DNA from: Ascoidea tarda (nom. inval.)
Lineage: Eukaryota; Ascomycota; Saccharomycetes; Ascoideales; Ascoideaceae
DNA length: 31,655 bases
NCBI GenBank assembly: GCA_030560485.1
Contig: JAKTTS010000138.1
Span: forward strand, 1-31,655
Direction of reading: 5' to 3'
The translations under genes and the position numbers were made by a program. Below are positions 19,733 to 30,780 of this stretch, one piece after another. The notes beneath the pieces are model-generated. The model had not been told where the DNA came from. It ran no database searches and saw only the letters and a program-made list of their open reading frames with translations. Within the stretch, counting starts at the first letter, position 1, and every line of letters begins with the position of its first letter.

Positions 19733-20480
19733 ATGGGACATTGGCCACAAAGATTTAAAAAAAATTATTTTGCTAATCAAATAAATCAAAATCAGTCATT
19801 TAATTCCGAAGCTGAATAGTCGCTTTTCAAAGTCTCTTAACAAAAACCATTACAAATTTCATTAATACTGACGAGTTTAATGTCAAAAGGTTTGAGTTGT
19901 TATTGATGCTGATGCTGTTTCTCGTCGGTTTGTTGCTGTTGTCAAAGTTTTATTCGAAAAGACATTATCACTAAATCTAATTAAAATCTATGATGAGAAT
20001 AATGTTGTTGAAATCTTTTCTAAGATGAATCAAAAATTTATGAATCTAAAGAAATTTTAAATGACCAAGTTGTTTAGAAACTTATTAAATCCATAAATTG
20101 TTGCCATAAATGATAAGAATTTCGAGATACAAATTAACTTTATTTGTTCCCATTATGCAACTTTTAAGTCAATTGTTTGTTATGCTCCTTCACTTAAATT
20201 ATAAAATCGACAAATTGCAAATTACCTAAAACCCAATGAATTAACTGTAAAAAATTTTAAGTTAGATAAAAAAGGAGTCACTTCTAATATATGAGATTTT
20301 TAGAAATATTATTGAGTTAAAATGAGAAGAACTACATATTGAAAATTCAGTTGCTACCAAAACCAATGATTTTTTTTAAAAAGCTGATATTATGTTAATC
20401 AAAGTTAAATGATTTAATTGTATTGTTTTTGGTCATTTTTGTAGAAATTGCAGAAAAGCAAAAAATTTTCATTTTCATGA
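19733..20480 (+). pseudogene. E6 gag remnant
   Basis: A plausible old start, M-G-H-W-P-Q-R-F-K-K at 19734, resembles W-P-L-F-K in E4. T-D-E-F-N-V-K-R-F-E near 19870 corresponds to D-N-D-E-F-D-R-K-K-F-E in E3. The knuckle region lies at about 20412-20454 (F-G-H-F-C-R-N-C), followed by N-F-H-F-H-E-K-I-Q. It spans several frames. Confidence 0.7.
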
Positions 20481-20559
20481 AAAAATCCAATCAATTGAAT
20501 GTCTGGATGATTTGAATGTTGAATTGATAAATGCAAAAAAAATGTGCAAAATGATCTTA

Positions 20560-20780
20560 ATTTAATTGAAGACCATGCTGATATTCAATTTGTAAGTGAT
20601 TCTGGCGCTACAATTCATGATGTTATTGATATAAAACGTTTTGGTGAAAATCGTTAAATCAATGATATTGTTAGAGCCGTAAATGAAAAACTAATTTGCA
20701 TCATTAAATTTAATGTTGATGTTGGGTTTCTGAAATTTACAAGTGTCAAATTAATTGAAAATTCAGCACAATAAAATATT
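20560..20780 (+). pseudogene. E6 protease remnant
   Basis: V-S-D-S-G-A-T-I-H-D-V at 20592-20624 is an intact-looking retroviral-type aspartic protease box (D-S-G-A-T), the best in the window. It is followed by I-D-I-K-R-F-G-E-N-R and then I-V-R-A-V-N-E-K-L-I-C, matching E3 and E4. Confidence 0.8.
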
Positions 20781-20879
20781 AGTGTTGTAAAGTTGCTGAA
20801 GATGAATATGGGGCTTAAATTGATGACAATACTTAATTATTGAAAAACAAGGAACTCATTTTGCTTGAAATGAATATCA

Positions 20880-21337
20880 AACAGTTTGTGGCTACAAAGT
20901 GAAAAGGAAAAAAAAAATCATTTGAGTTTAAGGATTGAATCAGAATTGTTAGAGCTACATGAAATAAATCGACACTGTTCAATAAGTCATTTTAACACAT
21001 TATGCAACCAAAACAGATAGCTAAGGTAATCACTGCTGCGGTTAAAACGTTTGAAATCTGCTGTTCATTATTAAACGAATCCAACAAATGAAAACCAAAA
21101 AAAATTAAAAAGCTTATTTTTGGTGAAAATATCTTGTAAGATATTGATGGTCTAATAAAAGATGCTTATAGGTTTATTATCACAAAAGATAAATCACATT
21201 ATATTATCGGTCAAATACCAAATTTAAATCCGAAGGAAGTAAGAAACTAATGTAATCAGTTTTAATTCTTGGAAAATTGTTGGCTCTCACCAATAAACGT
21301 CCATGTGTCATTAGAGCTGCTAACAAATTTGAAACGG
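20880..21337 (+). pseudogene. E6 gag-pre-integrase and partial integrase remnant
   Basis: The HHCC region is recognisable near 20960-21065 (A-A-V-K-T-F-E-I-C at its end). F-I-I-T-K-D-K-S-H-Y-I-I-G-Q near 21173-21215 follows the first Asp box. L-T-N-K-R-P-C-V-I-R-A-A-N-K-F-E-T near 21287-21336 aligns with L-T-N-K-F-L-C-F-I-R-S-D-N-K in E1, close to the second catalytic Asp. The E7 LTR begins right after it. Confidence 0.75.
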
Positions 21338-22003
21338 TGAAATTTGAGAACTTTATAGTTTACATTGATTAACTAAATTATGAATGATTCATTATTGAAT
21401 TTTATTATGTAAATTATTCTATATCGAAATTAATAATTCATTAAAACCTATTTAAAAAGTATTGTGGAAATTTAATTAATCTATATTAAATATTTTTAAA
21501 TACAATTTCTAAAAATTTAAAAATAAATAAAAATTGATATTTTAAGCTGAAAGTACTTTTTAATGAAAAAAATTAATTTTTTAGCTCCAAAATTCATTCT
21601 ACTGATAAATAATCATAAATATAATAATTTTAAAATCAATTCTAAAAATAGAAAATCAAAAAATAAAATTTAAATATAGTCATCTAAACATTGAATTTCT
21701 TATATTAGAATTTTAAAAATATCTTGAAAGAGAATAAAAATTGAAAAGGTGTAAATGGATGATGATATTATTAATTTAGGATATTGAAATCCGCAATTTT
21801 TAATGAAAAAAATAAACTGTAATTAAATTATAATCCCGTTGGTGTTACTGCAGTGTAACTGTAATTTTATGTAAATATTTAGTAGGAGTTTAATCAATTT
21901 AAAACCACAATTACTTTGTTGAAATGTTAAAGTGATAGATAGTTGGTACTTCAATAAAAATTGACGCTCGATAAATTTTGAACAAAGACATAATTATTTA
22001 AAT
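21338..22003 (-). repeat. E7 3' LTR
   Basis: It starts TGAAATTTGAGAACTTTATAG. On the minus strand the purine tract TTGTGGAAAAT ends at about 22004 and is followed by the LTR start (TTAAATAATTATG). Its length of about 666 bp equals the E3 and E5 LTRs. Confidence 0.8.
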
Positions 22004-22029
22004 TTTCCACAATTAAAATATCATTATAA

Positions 22030-22740
22030 TTTGAAATCGAAAATTTAATATAATAATTGGATAACAGTTGAAAATGTAGTTGTATTAAGTAATTTTGTTA
22101 GGATATCAGCAATATCATCTTCAGTGTAAATATTACATAGTTTAATTAATTTATTCCTAACAAGTTTATTAATAAAATCAAATTTGATGTCATTTGTTTT
22201 GATTGATTATTGGTATAAAGATCTAATGACAGACTTAATGACAATCGTTATCATTAAATAGAATAATGTAGTCAACATAACAGTTTAATTCATTTAGAAA
22301 GCTCTTGAAAATCAACCCATTTTTTATTGAATGTGTAAATAAAATATATTTATGTTTTGTTGATGAAAGCGCAACAAGAACTCGCAATTTTAATTAACAT
22401 AAAAATTGATTATTATTTAACATCTTACTATTCCCATTTTGATGTTTTCTAGTATTTTTATAACTAGTTCTAAGACTGTCACTAAGAATCGTTAGTTTTA
22501 TAGATTTTTTAACAGGATAATTATTTATTGAAGCATTTTCGGTTTTTTCAAAAAGTCTGAAGTCCGATTGTTTTTCATTAACATTAGTTTTCAAATCATT
22601 GAAAAAATGAGACTTAGTTTGACAAACATATTGCAATACGGTATAAACACCGGATAAATGATTTTTTGTTGGGAAACCTAAATTTTGACTCAACAAGGAT
22701 GTTGCAAAAAAATGCTCATATCAACAGTATTTTCAATATA
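22030..22740 (-). pseudogene. E7 RNase H remnant
   Basis: D-I-A-D-I-L-T-K at about 22093-22116 on the minus strand is a clean RNase H tail, followed by N-T-T-T-F-S-T-V-I-Q. The frame at 22394-22696 carries V-C-Q-T-K-S-H and K-T-E-N-A-S-I-N-N, the start of the domain, also seen in E9 (I-C-Q-T-K-Q-H). Confidence 0.75.
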
Positions 22741-22779
22741 AAACAATCTACCAAGGTTTGATTATTTATAGTGTTCTTC

Positions 22780-23580
22780 AGCATCAAATGGTTTTGAATT
22801 AACATCACTTTCAAATCATTTAGTCAATGGGGGTTTTGATTGCTTTTATTATTGAAACTTGATAATGTGATTAAATTTTTCCGATGAAGTAATTTAATGA
22901 AATATTATAACCACCTTAAATTTGTTCAATATTTATTCCAAGAAACACTTTTTCTTCATCCATATCTTTTGTTGTAAACTTTTTTATTTTCATTTGTTTG
23001 ACCATATAAATCTTTTTATTTTTTTTACCAGAAATTAGTATGTCATCAAAATAGATTGTCTTGAAACGGTAGTTTCAAAAAATGAACATTGGTCATGAGA
23101 ACTTTGTTTGCAAAAACAAAATTCCAATACTACTTTTTTGGTTCTATTGAACCATAATTGAAAGACATGCTCCAATGTATAAAGACTCTTGTTTGATTTT
23201 CAAACTGATGTTTTTTTAGTGATCGTTTTTGCCGGCGGATTAAAACGCTCGGGATAATGATTAACCCCATTTCAAATGGCTCTTTTTGGATCTAATTGAC
23301 AAGATTCATAGTTTTCATTGCCGCAAAGAAAAGTCCCTATCTCATGTATCAAATTTCAAGAGAGTAGCATAAACATAAATGTAATTTCGTCCATGATCTT
23401 GTATAATTTTCTTTTTCAACCAATCTGCCTTTGAGTTGTTTATGGCTATTTGTTTCATCTTTGATATTGAATACTCATTTTTATTCGACAATTTTAAGAT
23501 TAAAAACATTTTAAAAAAAACGGAGTACACATTGTTGTCATGAATTGAGTTCATTTTATTTTGAATTGCTGTTAACCATT
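22780..23580 (-). pseudogene. E7 reverse transcriptase remnant
   Basis: A Y-x-D-D catalytic box lies at 23042-23053 on the minus strand (I-Y-F-D-D-I-L-I-S). The frame at 23342-23554 carries M-N-S-I-H-D-N-N-V-Y-S-V near its start, matching M-S-A-I-H-D-M-N-V-Y-A-V in E8 at the RT N-terminus, and D-H-G-R-N-Y-I-Y-V-Y-A, matching E-R-G-R-N-Y-I-N-V-Y-A in E9. Confidence 0.75.
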
Positions 23581-24540
23581 TGTCTTTTTATTCAGCTTTT
23601 AACAGATAAGAATATGATGTTAGATACTCGTATCACATTTTACAAAAAAATAAATGTACATTGATATTTGTTTGCTTAACAAAACACGAGTATTTAATAT
23701 ATTCAGTTATATTCATACTATTTTGTTTTGTAGGTTCTTCATGTTTTTTCAATTTTTTCTACTACTGGGGTTTTTTACAAACGCTTCAAGTCATTTCGAG
23801 TTGAATATTTGTTAATGATTATTTGGTACATTTTTGAATTTCAATTCAATTTGGTTAAATTCATTGCCGATATATTAACTTTAATAGTTGGAGCAACTAA
23901 ACTTAGTTTCTGTGTATTATTTTGATTATTTTGATTTGAATCATGCTCTTCAAATATTGTTGATAAAATCAATTAGTTTATTTTAAATAGTTTCAGCAGA
24001 ATCAAACTATAGATTTGATTCGGCCATATTTCTAACACTATCTGCATCGAAATTTCTGTTTTGAGAATTAACTAAAGTCTTAGGTTTTTGGATAACTTCT
24101 TTAGTTGAATTTTTTTCATTATTTATTTGCTAGGTTTCATTAAATATAAATGAATTTGAGGTGAAAAATTTTGATTAATTTAATCATGAAAACCCCCGAA
24201 TGAAAGACTCATAATTGTGTGAGGCAATCTCATTTGATAACACAAGAGCCAATTCAAATTTTGCTAAGAATGTTGATTAAAATGGATAAATGTGTTTCAT
24301 TGTTATAAATGTTTTTAGTCTGAAAATTTTTTTTGTATTCATTTCAAAAATAAAACTAGTTTTATTTGATTGAATAAAAGCCGGAAATTCACAATTAGTA
24401 TCTTTTTCAAATATTTTTTGTCCAACATTATCATTAGAAACAACCATTTAAATACTAGACGCATATTCTACAATAACAGTTATTTTTGTGAACTTTAAGA
24501 TTTCGTAGAAGTTTTAAATTTAGTTGTTAAAAGGAAAAAA
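23581..24540 (-). pseudogene. E7 integrase-RT linker remnant
   Basis: No single long frame survives. On the minus strand around 23870-24010, pieces rich in Ser, Asn and Gln sit where E8 has its E-P-M-T-Q-T-T-L-I-E-Q motif, and a K-L-S-L-V-A-P-T stretch near 23900 parallels the K-L-G-L-V-G-S-A-I stretch of E8. The assignment rests mainly on position. Confidence 0.5.
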
Positions 24541-25200
24541 CCTGTAAAAAAAAATTTAATGTTTAAATTCAATATTCGAATATTCATTATGAAAATTAGA
24601 TTTAATAAGTAGTAATTGTATTTTGACTTTAATTTTTTTTCTGAAGTTTTCAGAGTTTATATTCTGAGCTCAAAAAAAAATAGCAGTTAATTAATAAAGA
24701 TGAGCTTTCTCAGTGCCAAAATGAGCACATTTCAATGTTTTGAATTTTTGGTCAGTTCTAATGAAATATTACCGTTTGGTGGTAAAACTCATCAATCATT
24801 CAATTTTTATAGAAAATTCTAATAGCTTTTAATTTGATTTAAATTTGAACTTAAATATTTGATCGATAATGAAATGTTATTTTTGTGCTGTGACAATTGA
24901 TATAAACGCTATTGATTGCACAAACATTATCTGTTAAACTATATTCACTAAACTCGAACTGTGGATTTCTTATTGGTTTGGACTTATTGTTTTTAAATAA
25001 TATTAACAGCTAATTTCACATTTCTTAATTGCAGCAGTGATATCCTCATGTTTGTACTCACTGTGTGATAATATCTTAAGGTAATTGATCGATCAACGTC
25101 CGTTTATTTTATGTAGTTGTAACAAATCTGATTTAATGTTTAAAATGACATGATTTTGAAAATTCCTTTGCATTTAGTAACAACAAATTGGTTGATTATT
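24541..25200 (-). pseudogene. E7 integrase and gag-pre-integrase remnant
   Basis: At about 24850-24910, sequence matching the stretch after the first catalytic Asp in E4 and E8 is seen (compare fwd TTTGTGCTGTGACAATTGAT with the E8 TTATGCTCTGTGACAATT). Near 25015-25060, I-T-A-A-I-K-K-C-E on the minus strand marks the HHCC end. Near 25100, L-L-Q-L-H is the gag-pre-integrase core. Confidence 0.6.
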
Positions 25201-25329
25201 TTGTTTTAGCAACAAGGTATTGAGTGGTTTTAATCGTTATTGTATTATTTTTATTTTAAGCCCTGTGGCCATTTTCTGCCAGCTTTACAAGACTAATAAT
25301 GTTTCATGGTGATTTTTTAAATAAAATGA

Positions 25330-25795
25330 TACTTGTTCATTTGCGAGCCACAACATCTACAGTACTATAAATATTGCAAATCTGTTGCCTATTTAGACAT
25401 TTAAAAAGAACAATAGCTTGACGAGGTTTACCAAAAACTTTGAAATAATTACTAACAAAAGTTTTAGTACTGGATTTAAAGACTAATTGATTCTCACTAT
25501 TTTCTTCAATCAAGCTGATTTTATCTAATGAGTTTTTATTGCCAGAATCAATCATAATTTTAAAATTATTATTACATTTAATATGTTGAAGTATTTTTTG
25601 AAATTCAAATTTTTTTTTGTTTTCAGCAATTTTTGCTATAATACCCAAAAGCACCACAACTGATTTTATTAACTTTAGATTTCATAATCTTGAGTTCCCC
25701 AAAAAAACTATAGTTTTTAGTACCAACTTCATTATCACTTAATAGTTGGTTTTGGAAAAAAATATATTTTATTCATATATAATCATAGCACAGTC
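25330..25795 (-). pseudogene. E7 protease and gag C-terminal remnant
   Basis: The frame at 25337-25657 contains S-S-T-K-T-F-V-S-N-Y-F-K-V-F-G-K-P-R-Q, aligned with the protease box and D-I-K-x-F-G-E-N-R of E6. To the right (about 25620-25680), C-G-A-F-G-Y-Y-S-K-N-C lies in the zinc-knuckle position, and Y-S-F-F-G-E-L-K-I-M near 25700 parallels N-N-F-F-E-K-I-N-I-M of E3. Confidence 0.7.
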
Positions 25796-25800
25796 TTCAA

Positions 25801-26460
25801 TGAAATGAAAATTTTATAATATATATTGATTAACTAATAAATCAGTGATTGACCATTGTGATTAAATATCTTATTTATTTTCTATTTAAGCTGATAATTT
25901 ATTGAAAACTATTTTGAAAATATTTAGAAAATGCGATTCATTTATATTGAAAAATTTTAAATAAACGTGATCAAAATTTAAAAATAAAAACCCCTAAGTA
26001 TTTGACACTGAAAAGACATTCAAATTGTAAACTAAAATCTTCTAGCTCAAACTTTTATTTTACTGATAAATATTTATCAATAGAATAATTATAAATAGGA
26101 TTTTAATACTAGTAAATTTTTAAGTGATATCTAAGATTGGATATTTAAAAATGGAATTTTTTATAAAGAAATTTTAAAAATATTCTTGAAAAAAATAAAA
26201 ATAGATAAAAGGTAAAATTGATGATATAGTTCATATTTTAGATTAATGATCATTAACTTTATATAAAAATAAAAATTTGTAATTAAATTATGATGTAGTT
26301 GGTGTTATTTTATTGAATTTGTACATTATTGAAAATGATAATTATGATCATAATTGATGAAAAATGTGAAACAATTGATGAAGTGATTAGTTGCAATAGA
26401 CTTGATAAATTTTTAAAATCAGAGGTTTGATGAGTTTTAAATATGAATATAGTTTTTCCA
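25801..26460 (-). repeat. E8 3' LTR
   Basis: It starts TGAAATGAAAATTTTATAA and ends in TTTTTCCA at 26460. On the minus strand this gives TGGAAAAACTATA as the LTR start, right after the clear purine tract TTTTTGGGGAAG. Its 660 bp length and TG...CA ends make it the cleanest LTR boundary pair in the window. Confidence 0.85.
26247..26280 (-). promoter_or_regulatory. Candidate LTR promoter block (TATATAAAGTTAATGAT)
   Basis: On the minus strand a T/A-rich run leads into TATATAAAGTTAATGATCATT, about 190-210 bp from the LTR start, the same offset as in the E3 5' LTR and the E5 LTR. TATATAAAG is a good TATA-box match. Function is inferred from position only. Confidence 0.35.
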
Positions 26461-26499
26461 CTTCCCCAAAAATTGAAATATCATTATAATTTGAAATTG

Positions 26500-27230
26500 A
26501 AATTTAATTTGAAAATTGGATAACAGTTTGAAATGTAGTTGTATCAATAAAATTTAGATAGGATGTCAGCACAATTATTTTTGGGGTTAATATAACTTCA
26601 ATTAATTAATCTATTTGAAAATAGTTTACGAATAAAATGAAACTTTTTCCTAATATGTTTGGATGAACTTTAAGTTTAAGTTTGTGATGAAAAAAGTAAT
26701 GACTAATAAATATCATCAAATTCATTAATGGAAGCAAACATAGAAGTTTAGCTCATTTAAAATATTTTCCAAAAACAAACCATTTTTCATTGATTCTGTA
26801 AATGAAACACATTTAGTTTCAGTTTGTGAAAGCGCAACCAAAGTTTGCTTTATTAAAGACGCTCAGAGTAAATGTCTATTTAGCATCGTAAAACCCTCAT
26901 TTTGATTTTTTTTAGTACATTTATCACTAGCGCAGTCTTTATCGCTAGCAGCTGTTAGTGTCATAGCGCATTCTGCAGAATAATTACTAATTGTACTATT
27001 TTCAGGGTTTTCAAAAAATCAAAAGTGTATATGTTTTTGTTAAACATTGGTTTTCAAATGATTGATGGATTGAGATTTAGTTTGACAAACAAACTGGAAT
27101 ACTCTATAAACACCGAATAAATGATGTTTGGTTAAAGAAATTAAACTTCAACTCAACAAAAATGTTCCAAAAAAAATGTCATATCAAACAGTATTTGCCT
27201 TTAATAACAATATACCAACGATTGATCTGT
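26500..27230 (-). pseudogene. E8 RNase H remnant
   Basis: On the minus strand V-C-Q-T-K-S-Q-S-I-N-H-L-K near 27080 and N-P-E-N-S-T-I-S-N near 26990 open the domain. A-S-D-K-C-T-K-K-N-Q-N near 26910 matches A-S-D-K-C-T-K-K-S-Q-N-G-Y in E5. T-L-V-A-L-S-Q-T-E near 26825 is the V-A-L-S-x-T-E box. Confidence 0.75.
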
Positions 27231-27259
27231 TTTGGAAGTGTTCTTGAAAATAAAGGTGT

Positions 27260-28040
27260 TTTTACTTAAGATCATTTTCAAATCTATTTGCCAAAAAGAA
27301 TTTAGCATCTTTAATTTTCTAATTTGATATTCTTATTAGAATTTATTGGTGAGCTCATTTAATGAAAAATTATAACCACCTTGAATTTGTTTAATATTTG
27401 TTGCGAAAAATATTCTTGAGTTATGCATATATTTCATTTGAAATTTTTTAATTAACATTTGTTTGATCAGATTGATAATTTTATCGCATTTTCAAGCAAT
27501 TAATATGTCATCAACATAGACTGATATTAAACACTCACAATTGAAAATTAAGTTGGATCCAGTGGGTTTTGATTGCAGATACCAACTTCCAGTATTACTT
27601 CTTTGATTGTATCGAATCATATATGAGAAGTTTACTTCAATCAATAAAGACCTTTGTTACATTAGTACATTGTTGGGTTATTAGTCATTCTCTTTGCCGC
27701 AGGATCAAGAAAACCCGGATAAATCATATAACAATTAAAAAAAGCTGATTGTGTCTTTAATTGAAACTGTTTGTATTTTTTTACTGCAGCCAAACAAAGT
27801 AACAATTTCAATGTATCATTGCTCTTCAAAAAACCATAACCATTTATGTAATTTTGAACAAGATCTTAAAAAATTTCTTTTCAAATTAATCTGGCTTTGA
27901 AACGTTCATCGCCATTTTCTTTGAGTTTGATGTATAATACCCAATATTTTTAACAGTTTAATAATTAAAAAAATTTTTAAGAACAACAGCGTACACATTC
28001 ATGTCATGAATTGCGCTCATCTCATTGTGCATAGCTGCTA
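27260..28040 (-). pseudogene. E8 reverse transcriptase remnant
   Basis: An intact Y-V-D-D box is at 27507-27518 (minus strand; I-S-V-Y-V-D-D-I-L-I). The RT start, M-S-A-I-H-D-M-N-V-Y-A-V, is at about 27985-28025. The central palm is less clear. Confidence 0.75.
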
Positions 28041-28900
28041 ATCTTTTTTTCTTCTTTTGACTTCTCATCGTATCAGTATATGATGTTGGAGTTTGGTATT
28101 TCTGTTCAAAGACCAATAATTGAAGATCTTCTTCTGTTAGTTTAACAAGAGCAGGTAGTCAGCAAATTTAATTAGTTTCACTGTATTTTGTTTTTAAGGT
28201 TTATCAAAAGTTTTCATCATCCTCAATTATTGGTTGCGTTTTCAAAAAATTCAATTTATCTTGATTTTCATAATTGAAAATAATGATTGTTTCTTTTGAT
28301 TTTTTTTTCAATTTGGATAAGTTTATTGTTTCTCTAGTAATCCTAATAGCCGAGCCTACTAATCCAAGTTTCTGTGAACGATTTTGATTAGTTTGTTTTA
28401 AATTTTGTTGTTCAATTAATGTTGTTTGAGTCATTGGCTCATTTTGAGTAGCTTCAGCAGATTTAGATAATAAATTGGATTCAGCCAAATCTTCAACACT
28501 AATTGAATCTAGTTAGTCAATTTGACAGTTAACTAATGGCTCAGCTGTGTGAGTATAGTCTTCAAATGATTGGCTTTTATAATTCATCGGCCAGTCTTTA
28601 TCAATTTTGAAAGCGCTTTATGAAAATAATTATGATTAATTCAATTTAAAAAAGTTCTGAAATAGTAAATCGAAATTGAGTTGAACAATCTCATTTGATA
28701 ACAGACAGGACAATTGAAATTGTTTTGTTGAATTTAATTTGAATGGAAAAATATCATTCATTGTTTCAAATGAGCTAGATCTGATTATTTTTTTTTTGTC
28801 ATTTCAAATATAAATCCAAATTAATTTGACAAATTGAATCCAAGAATATATTAATAATACCTCCTTTCAATATCTTTTTTTTCATTTTATGATTAAAAGC
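28041..28900 (-). pseudogene. E8 integrase-RT linker with conserved Ser/Thr-rich motif
   Basis: The frame at 28204-28488 aligns well with E3 7843-8079. Shared features are the acidic/Ser start (A-E-S-N-L-L-S-K-S-A against S-E-S-D-V-S-S-V-S-A), E-P-M-T-Q-T-T-L-I-E-Q, and a basic K-L-K-K-K-S-K stretch (K-S-N-K-K-S-K in E3). Conservation across two diverged copies suggests the linker mattered to the living element. No known domain is recognised. Confidence 0.65.
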
Positions 28901-29355
28901 AAACTATTAGCCAGATAATGTATTTTCAACAATGACTGTTATCTTCGTACGTTTTTGAAGTTCCCAAAAGTAGAAATTAAAATTATTTAAAAAAAGGTAA
29001 ATGTGGTGAAATATCGCATGTCTAAATGAGAAGTTCCAATGTTGATTACGCACTTTTCAATCAACACGTAGTTAACTGGTTTGACTTGACTTTGTTTATT
29101 GGAGTTTTCTGCTTTTCTATTTTGAAATAAACAATAAAAGGAAGTTATTTGATGAATGAAACCTTCTTCGACCCAAAATTGATCAAATTTTAATATTTTA
29201 AATTCGTTCTGAGTTTTATTGAAAGATGGCGATTATCGGTAAAACTCAAAAATTTTTCAAAAATTTAAATTTATTGCATTAGTTTTTTATTTACTTCAAA
29301 TTTGAACTTAAGTAATTGATCGATAATAAAATGTGATTTATGCTCTGTGACAATT
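28901..29355 (-). pseudogene. E8 partial integrase remnant
   Basis: This minus-strand sequence aligns with E4 11390-11800 and E7 24560-24900 (for example fwd TTGATCGATAATAAAATGTGATTTATGCTCTGTGACAATT against TTGATCGATAATGAAATGTTATTTTTGTGCTGTGACAATT in E7). It stops at about 29355, shortly after the first catalytic Asp region. Confidence 0.65.
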
Positions 29356-30014
29356 ATCCCATGGGGGCTTTATAATTTATATTGATTGAATAAATAATAT
29401 GTAATTGACTATTGAATTGTAATAAGTAATTTATTATGTATCGAAATCGTTAATTTAATTAAAACCTATTGAGAAAATGTTTAAAAAATTTGATTAATTT
29501 ATGTCGAAAATTTCCCAATAAAATTAATCAAAATTTCAAAATAAAAGAAAATAAATATTTCAAACTGAAATGAGTTACTAGTTAAAACATAAAATTTTGT
29601 AGCTCAAATTTTATTTTATCAATAAATATTTGAAAAAAAAATAATTATAAATAAAATTCTAATAATTGAAGATCTAAAAATAGAATCTAAATTAAAAAAT
29701 CTAATAATAGAATTTTTTATTATAGAATTCTAAAAATATTCTTGAAAAAAATAAAAATAAATAAATGTGAAATTGATGAAAAAGTAAATATTTTCGGATA
29801 ATGCTATCATCAATTTAAAATACAAAAAATTAGTAATTAAATTATGATGTGGTTGATAGTTTTGTAGTGTCATTGTAATTTAATGTGAATTATAAATCAG
29901 ATTTTAATTAATGTAATAAGTGAAATAATTGTTGTCCTGATTAAGTGCTAAATAGTTGGTAATTTATTAAAAACTATGGTTGAACCGATTTTTAATAAAA
30001 ATATGGGTTTTTGA
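29356..30014 (-). repeat. E9 3' LTR
   Basis: It starts near ATCCCATGGGGGCTTTATAATTT, with the CTTTATAATTTATATTGATT block shared with E7 (CTTTATAGTTTACATTGATT) and E8. It ends near GGGTTTTTGA at 30014, where the minus strand has the purine tract ATGTGGAGAAA. About 659 bp. The left boundary is less certain (about 10 bp). Confidence 0.75.
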
Positions 30015-30029
30015 TTTCTCCACATATTT

Positions 30030-30780
30030 TAATATCATTAATATTTGAATTTGAAAAACTTAGATTAAATAATTGGATATGAGTTCGAAATGTCGTTGTA
30101 TCAAATAATTTAATTGGGAAGTCAGCAATATTAGCTTTGGTGTTAATATAACCTAACTTATTGATTTATTCGAAAGAAATTCTTGAATAAAATAAAATTT
30201 GATGTCAATATGTTCGAATTATTTGCGATTATAATATTGTGATAAAAGACTTAATGTCAAATCACTATCACCAAATAAATTAATGTAAGCAAGATAGTAG
30301 TTTATTTTTTTCAGAATTTTTTTGAAGAACAAACCACTTTTAATTGATTCTGTGAATAAAATATATTCAGTTTCAATTGATGAAAGCACAAAAAGAATTT
30401 GCTTTTTGGAAAACAATGAAAGTAAAGTTTCATTGAGCATTCAAAACTAAACACTATGATTTTTTCTTGTAGATTTTTCACTAACTCAGTTACTATCACT
30501 AATAACTGTGTGATTCCTAGAGCTTTCAACAAATTGATCATTAATAGTAGCAATTTTAATTCTCTCAAAAAATTTAAAGTCTGTATTTTGTAGTTTAACA
30601 TTTGTTTTCAAATGATTGATGGAATGTTGTTTAGTTTGGCAAATATAATTCAATACTATAAAAGCACAGAATAAGAGATATTTAGTTGGAGACACTAAAC
30701 TTCGACTCAACAAGGCTGTTGAAAAAAAAATGTCATATTGAGCAGTATTTGAAAAGAACCAAAATGAGCAAACTATTGAC
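30030..30780 (-). pseudogene. E9 RNase H remnant
   Basis: The frame at 30486-30713 carries I-C-Q-T-K-Q-H-S-I-N-H-L-K and A-T-I-N-D-Q-F-V-E, the domain start. The frame at 30219-30440 carries L-S-S-I-E-T-E-Y-I-L-F-T-E-S, the L-S-S-T-E-A-E-Y box, and S-G-L-F-F-K-K-I-L, matching S-G-L-F-F-E-N-I-L of E5. Confidence 0.8.

Larger units (their letters stand above)
19691..21337 (+). mobile_element. E6: Copia-type fossil (gag, protease, start of integrase), cut by E7
   Basis: It directly follows the shared LTR. It carries gag (about 19733-20480), protease (about 20560-20660), spacer, gag-pre-integrase (about 20880-21075) and integrase up to 21337. There the sequence switches exactly to the inverted LTR end of E7 (TGAAATTTGAG). 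The rest of integrase, RT, RNase H and the 3' LTR are expected to the right of the nest, outside the window. It is broken many times. Confidence 0.8.
21338..25800 (-). mobile_element. E7: Copia-type fossil, 3' LTR to gag, cut by E8
   Basis: Minus-strand copy inserted in E6 integrase. From left to right: 3' LTR (21338 to about 22003), RNase H (about 22030-22740), RT (about 22780-23580), linker (to about 24540), integrase and gag-pre-integrase (about 24540-25200), protease (about 25330-25530) and the knuckle end of gag (about 25540-25795). At 25801 it is interrupted by the inverted LTR end of E8. The rest of gag and the 5' LTR should lie beyond the window. It is broken many times. Confidence 0.8.
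25801..29355 (-). mobile_element. E8: Copia-type fossil, 3' LTR to mid-integrase, cut by E9
   Basis: Minus-strand copy inserted in E7 gag. It has a 3' LTR (25801-26460), RNase H (about 26500-27230), RT (about 27260-28040), linker (about 28040-28900) and integrase (about 28900-29355). It is interrupted just past the first catalytic Asp region by the E9 LTR. Protease, gag and 5' LTR are expected to the right of the window. It is broken many times but its linker is the most readable. Confidence 0.8.
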
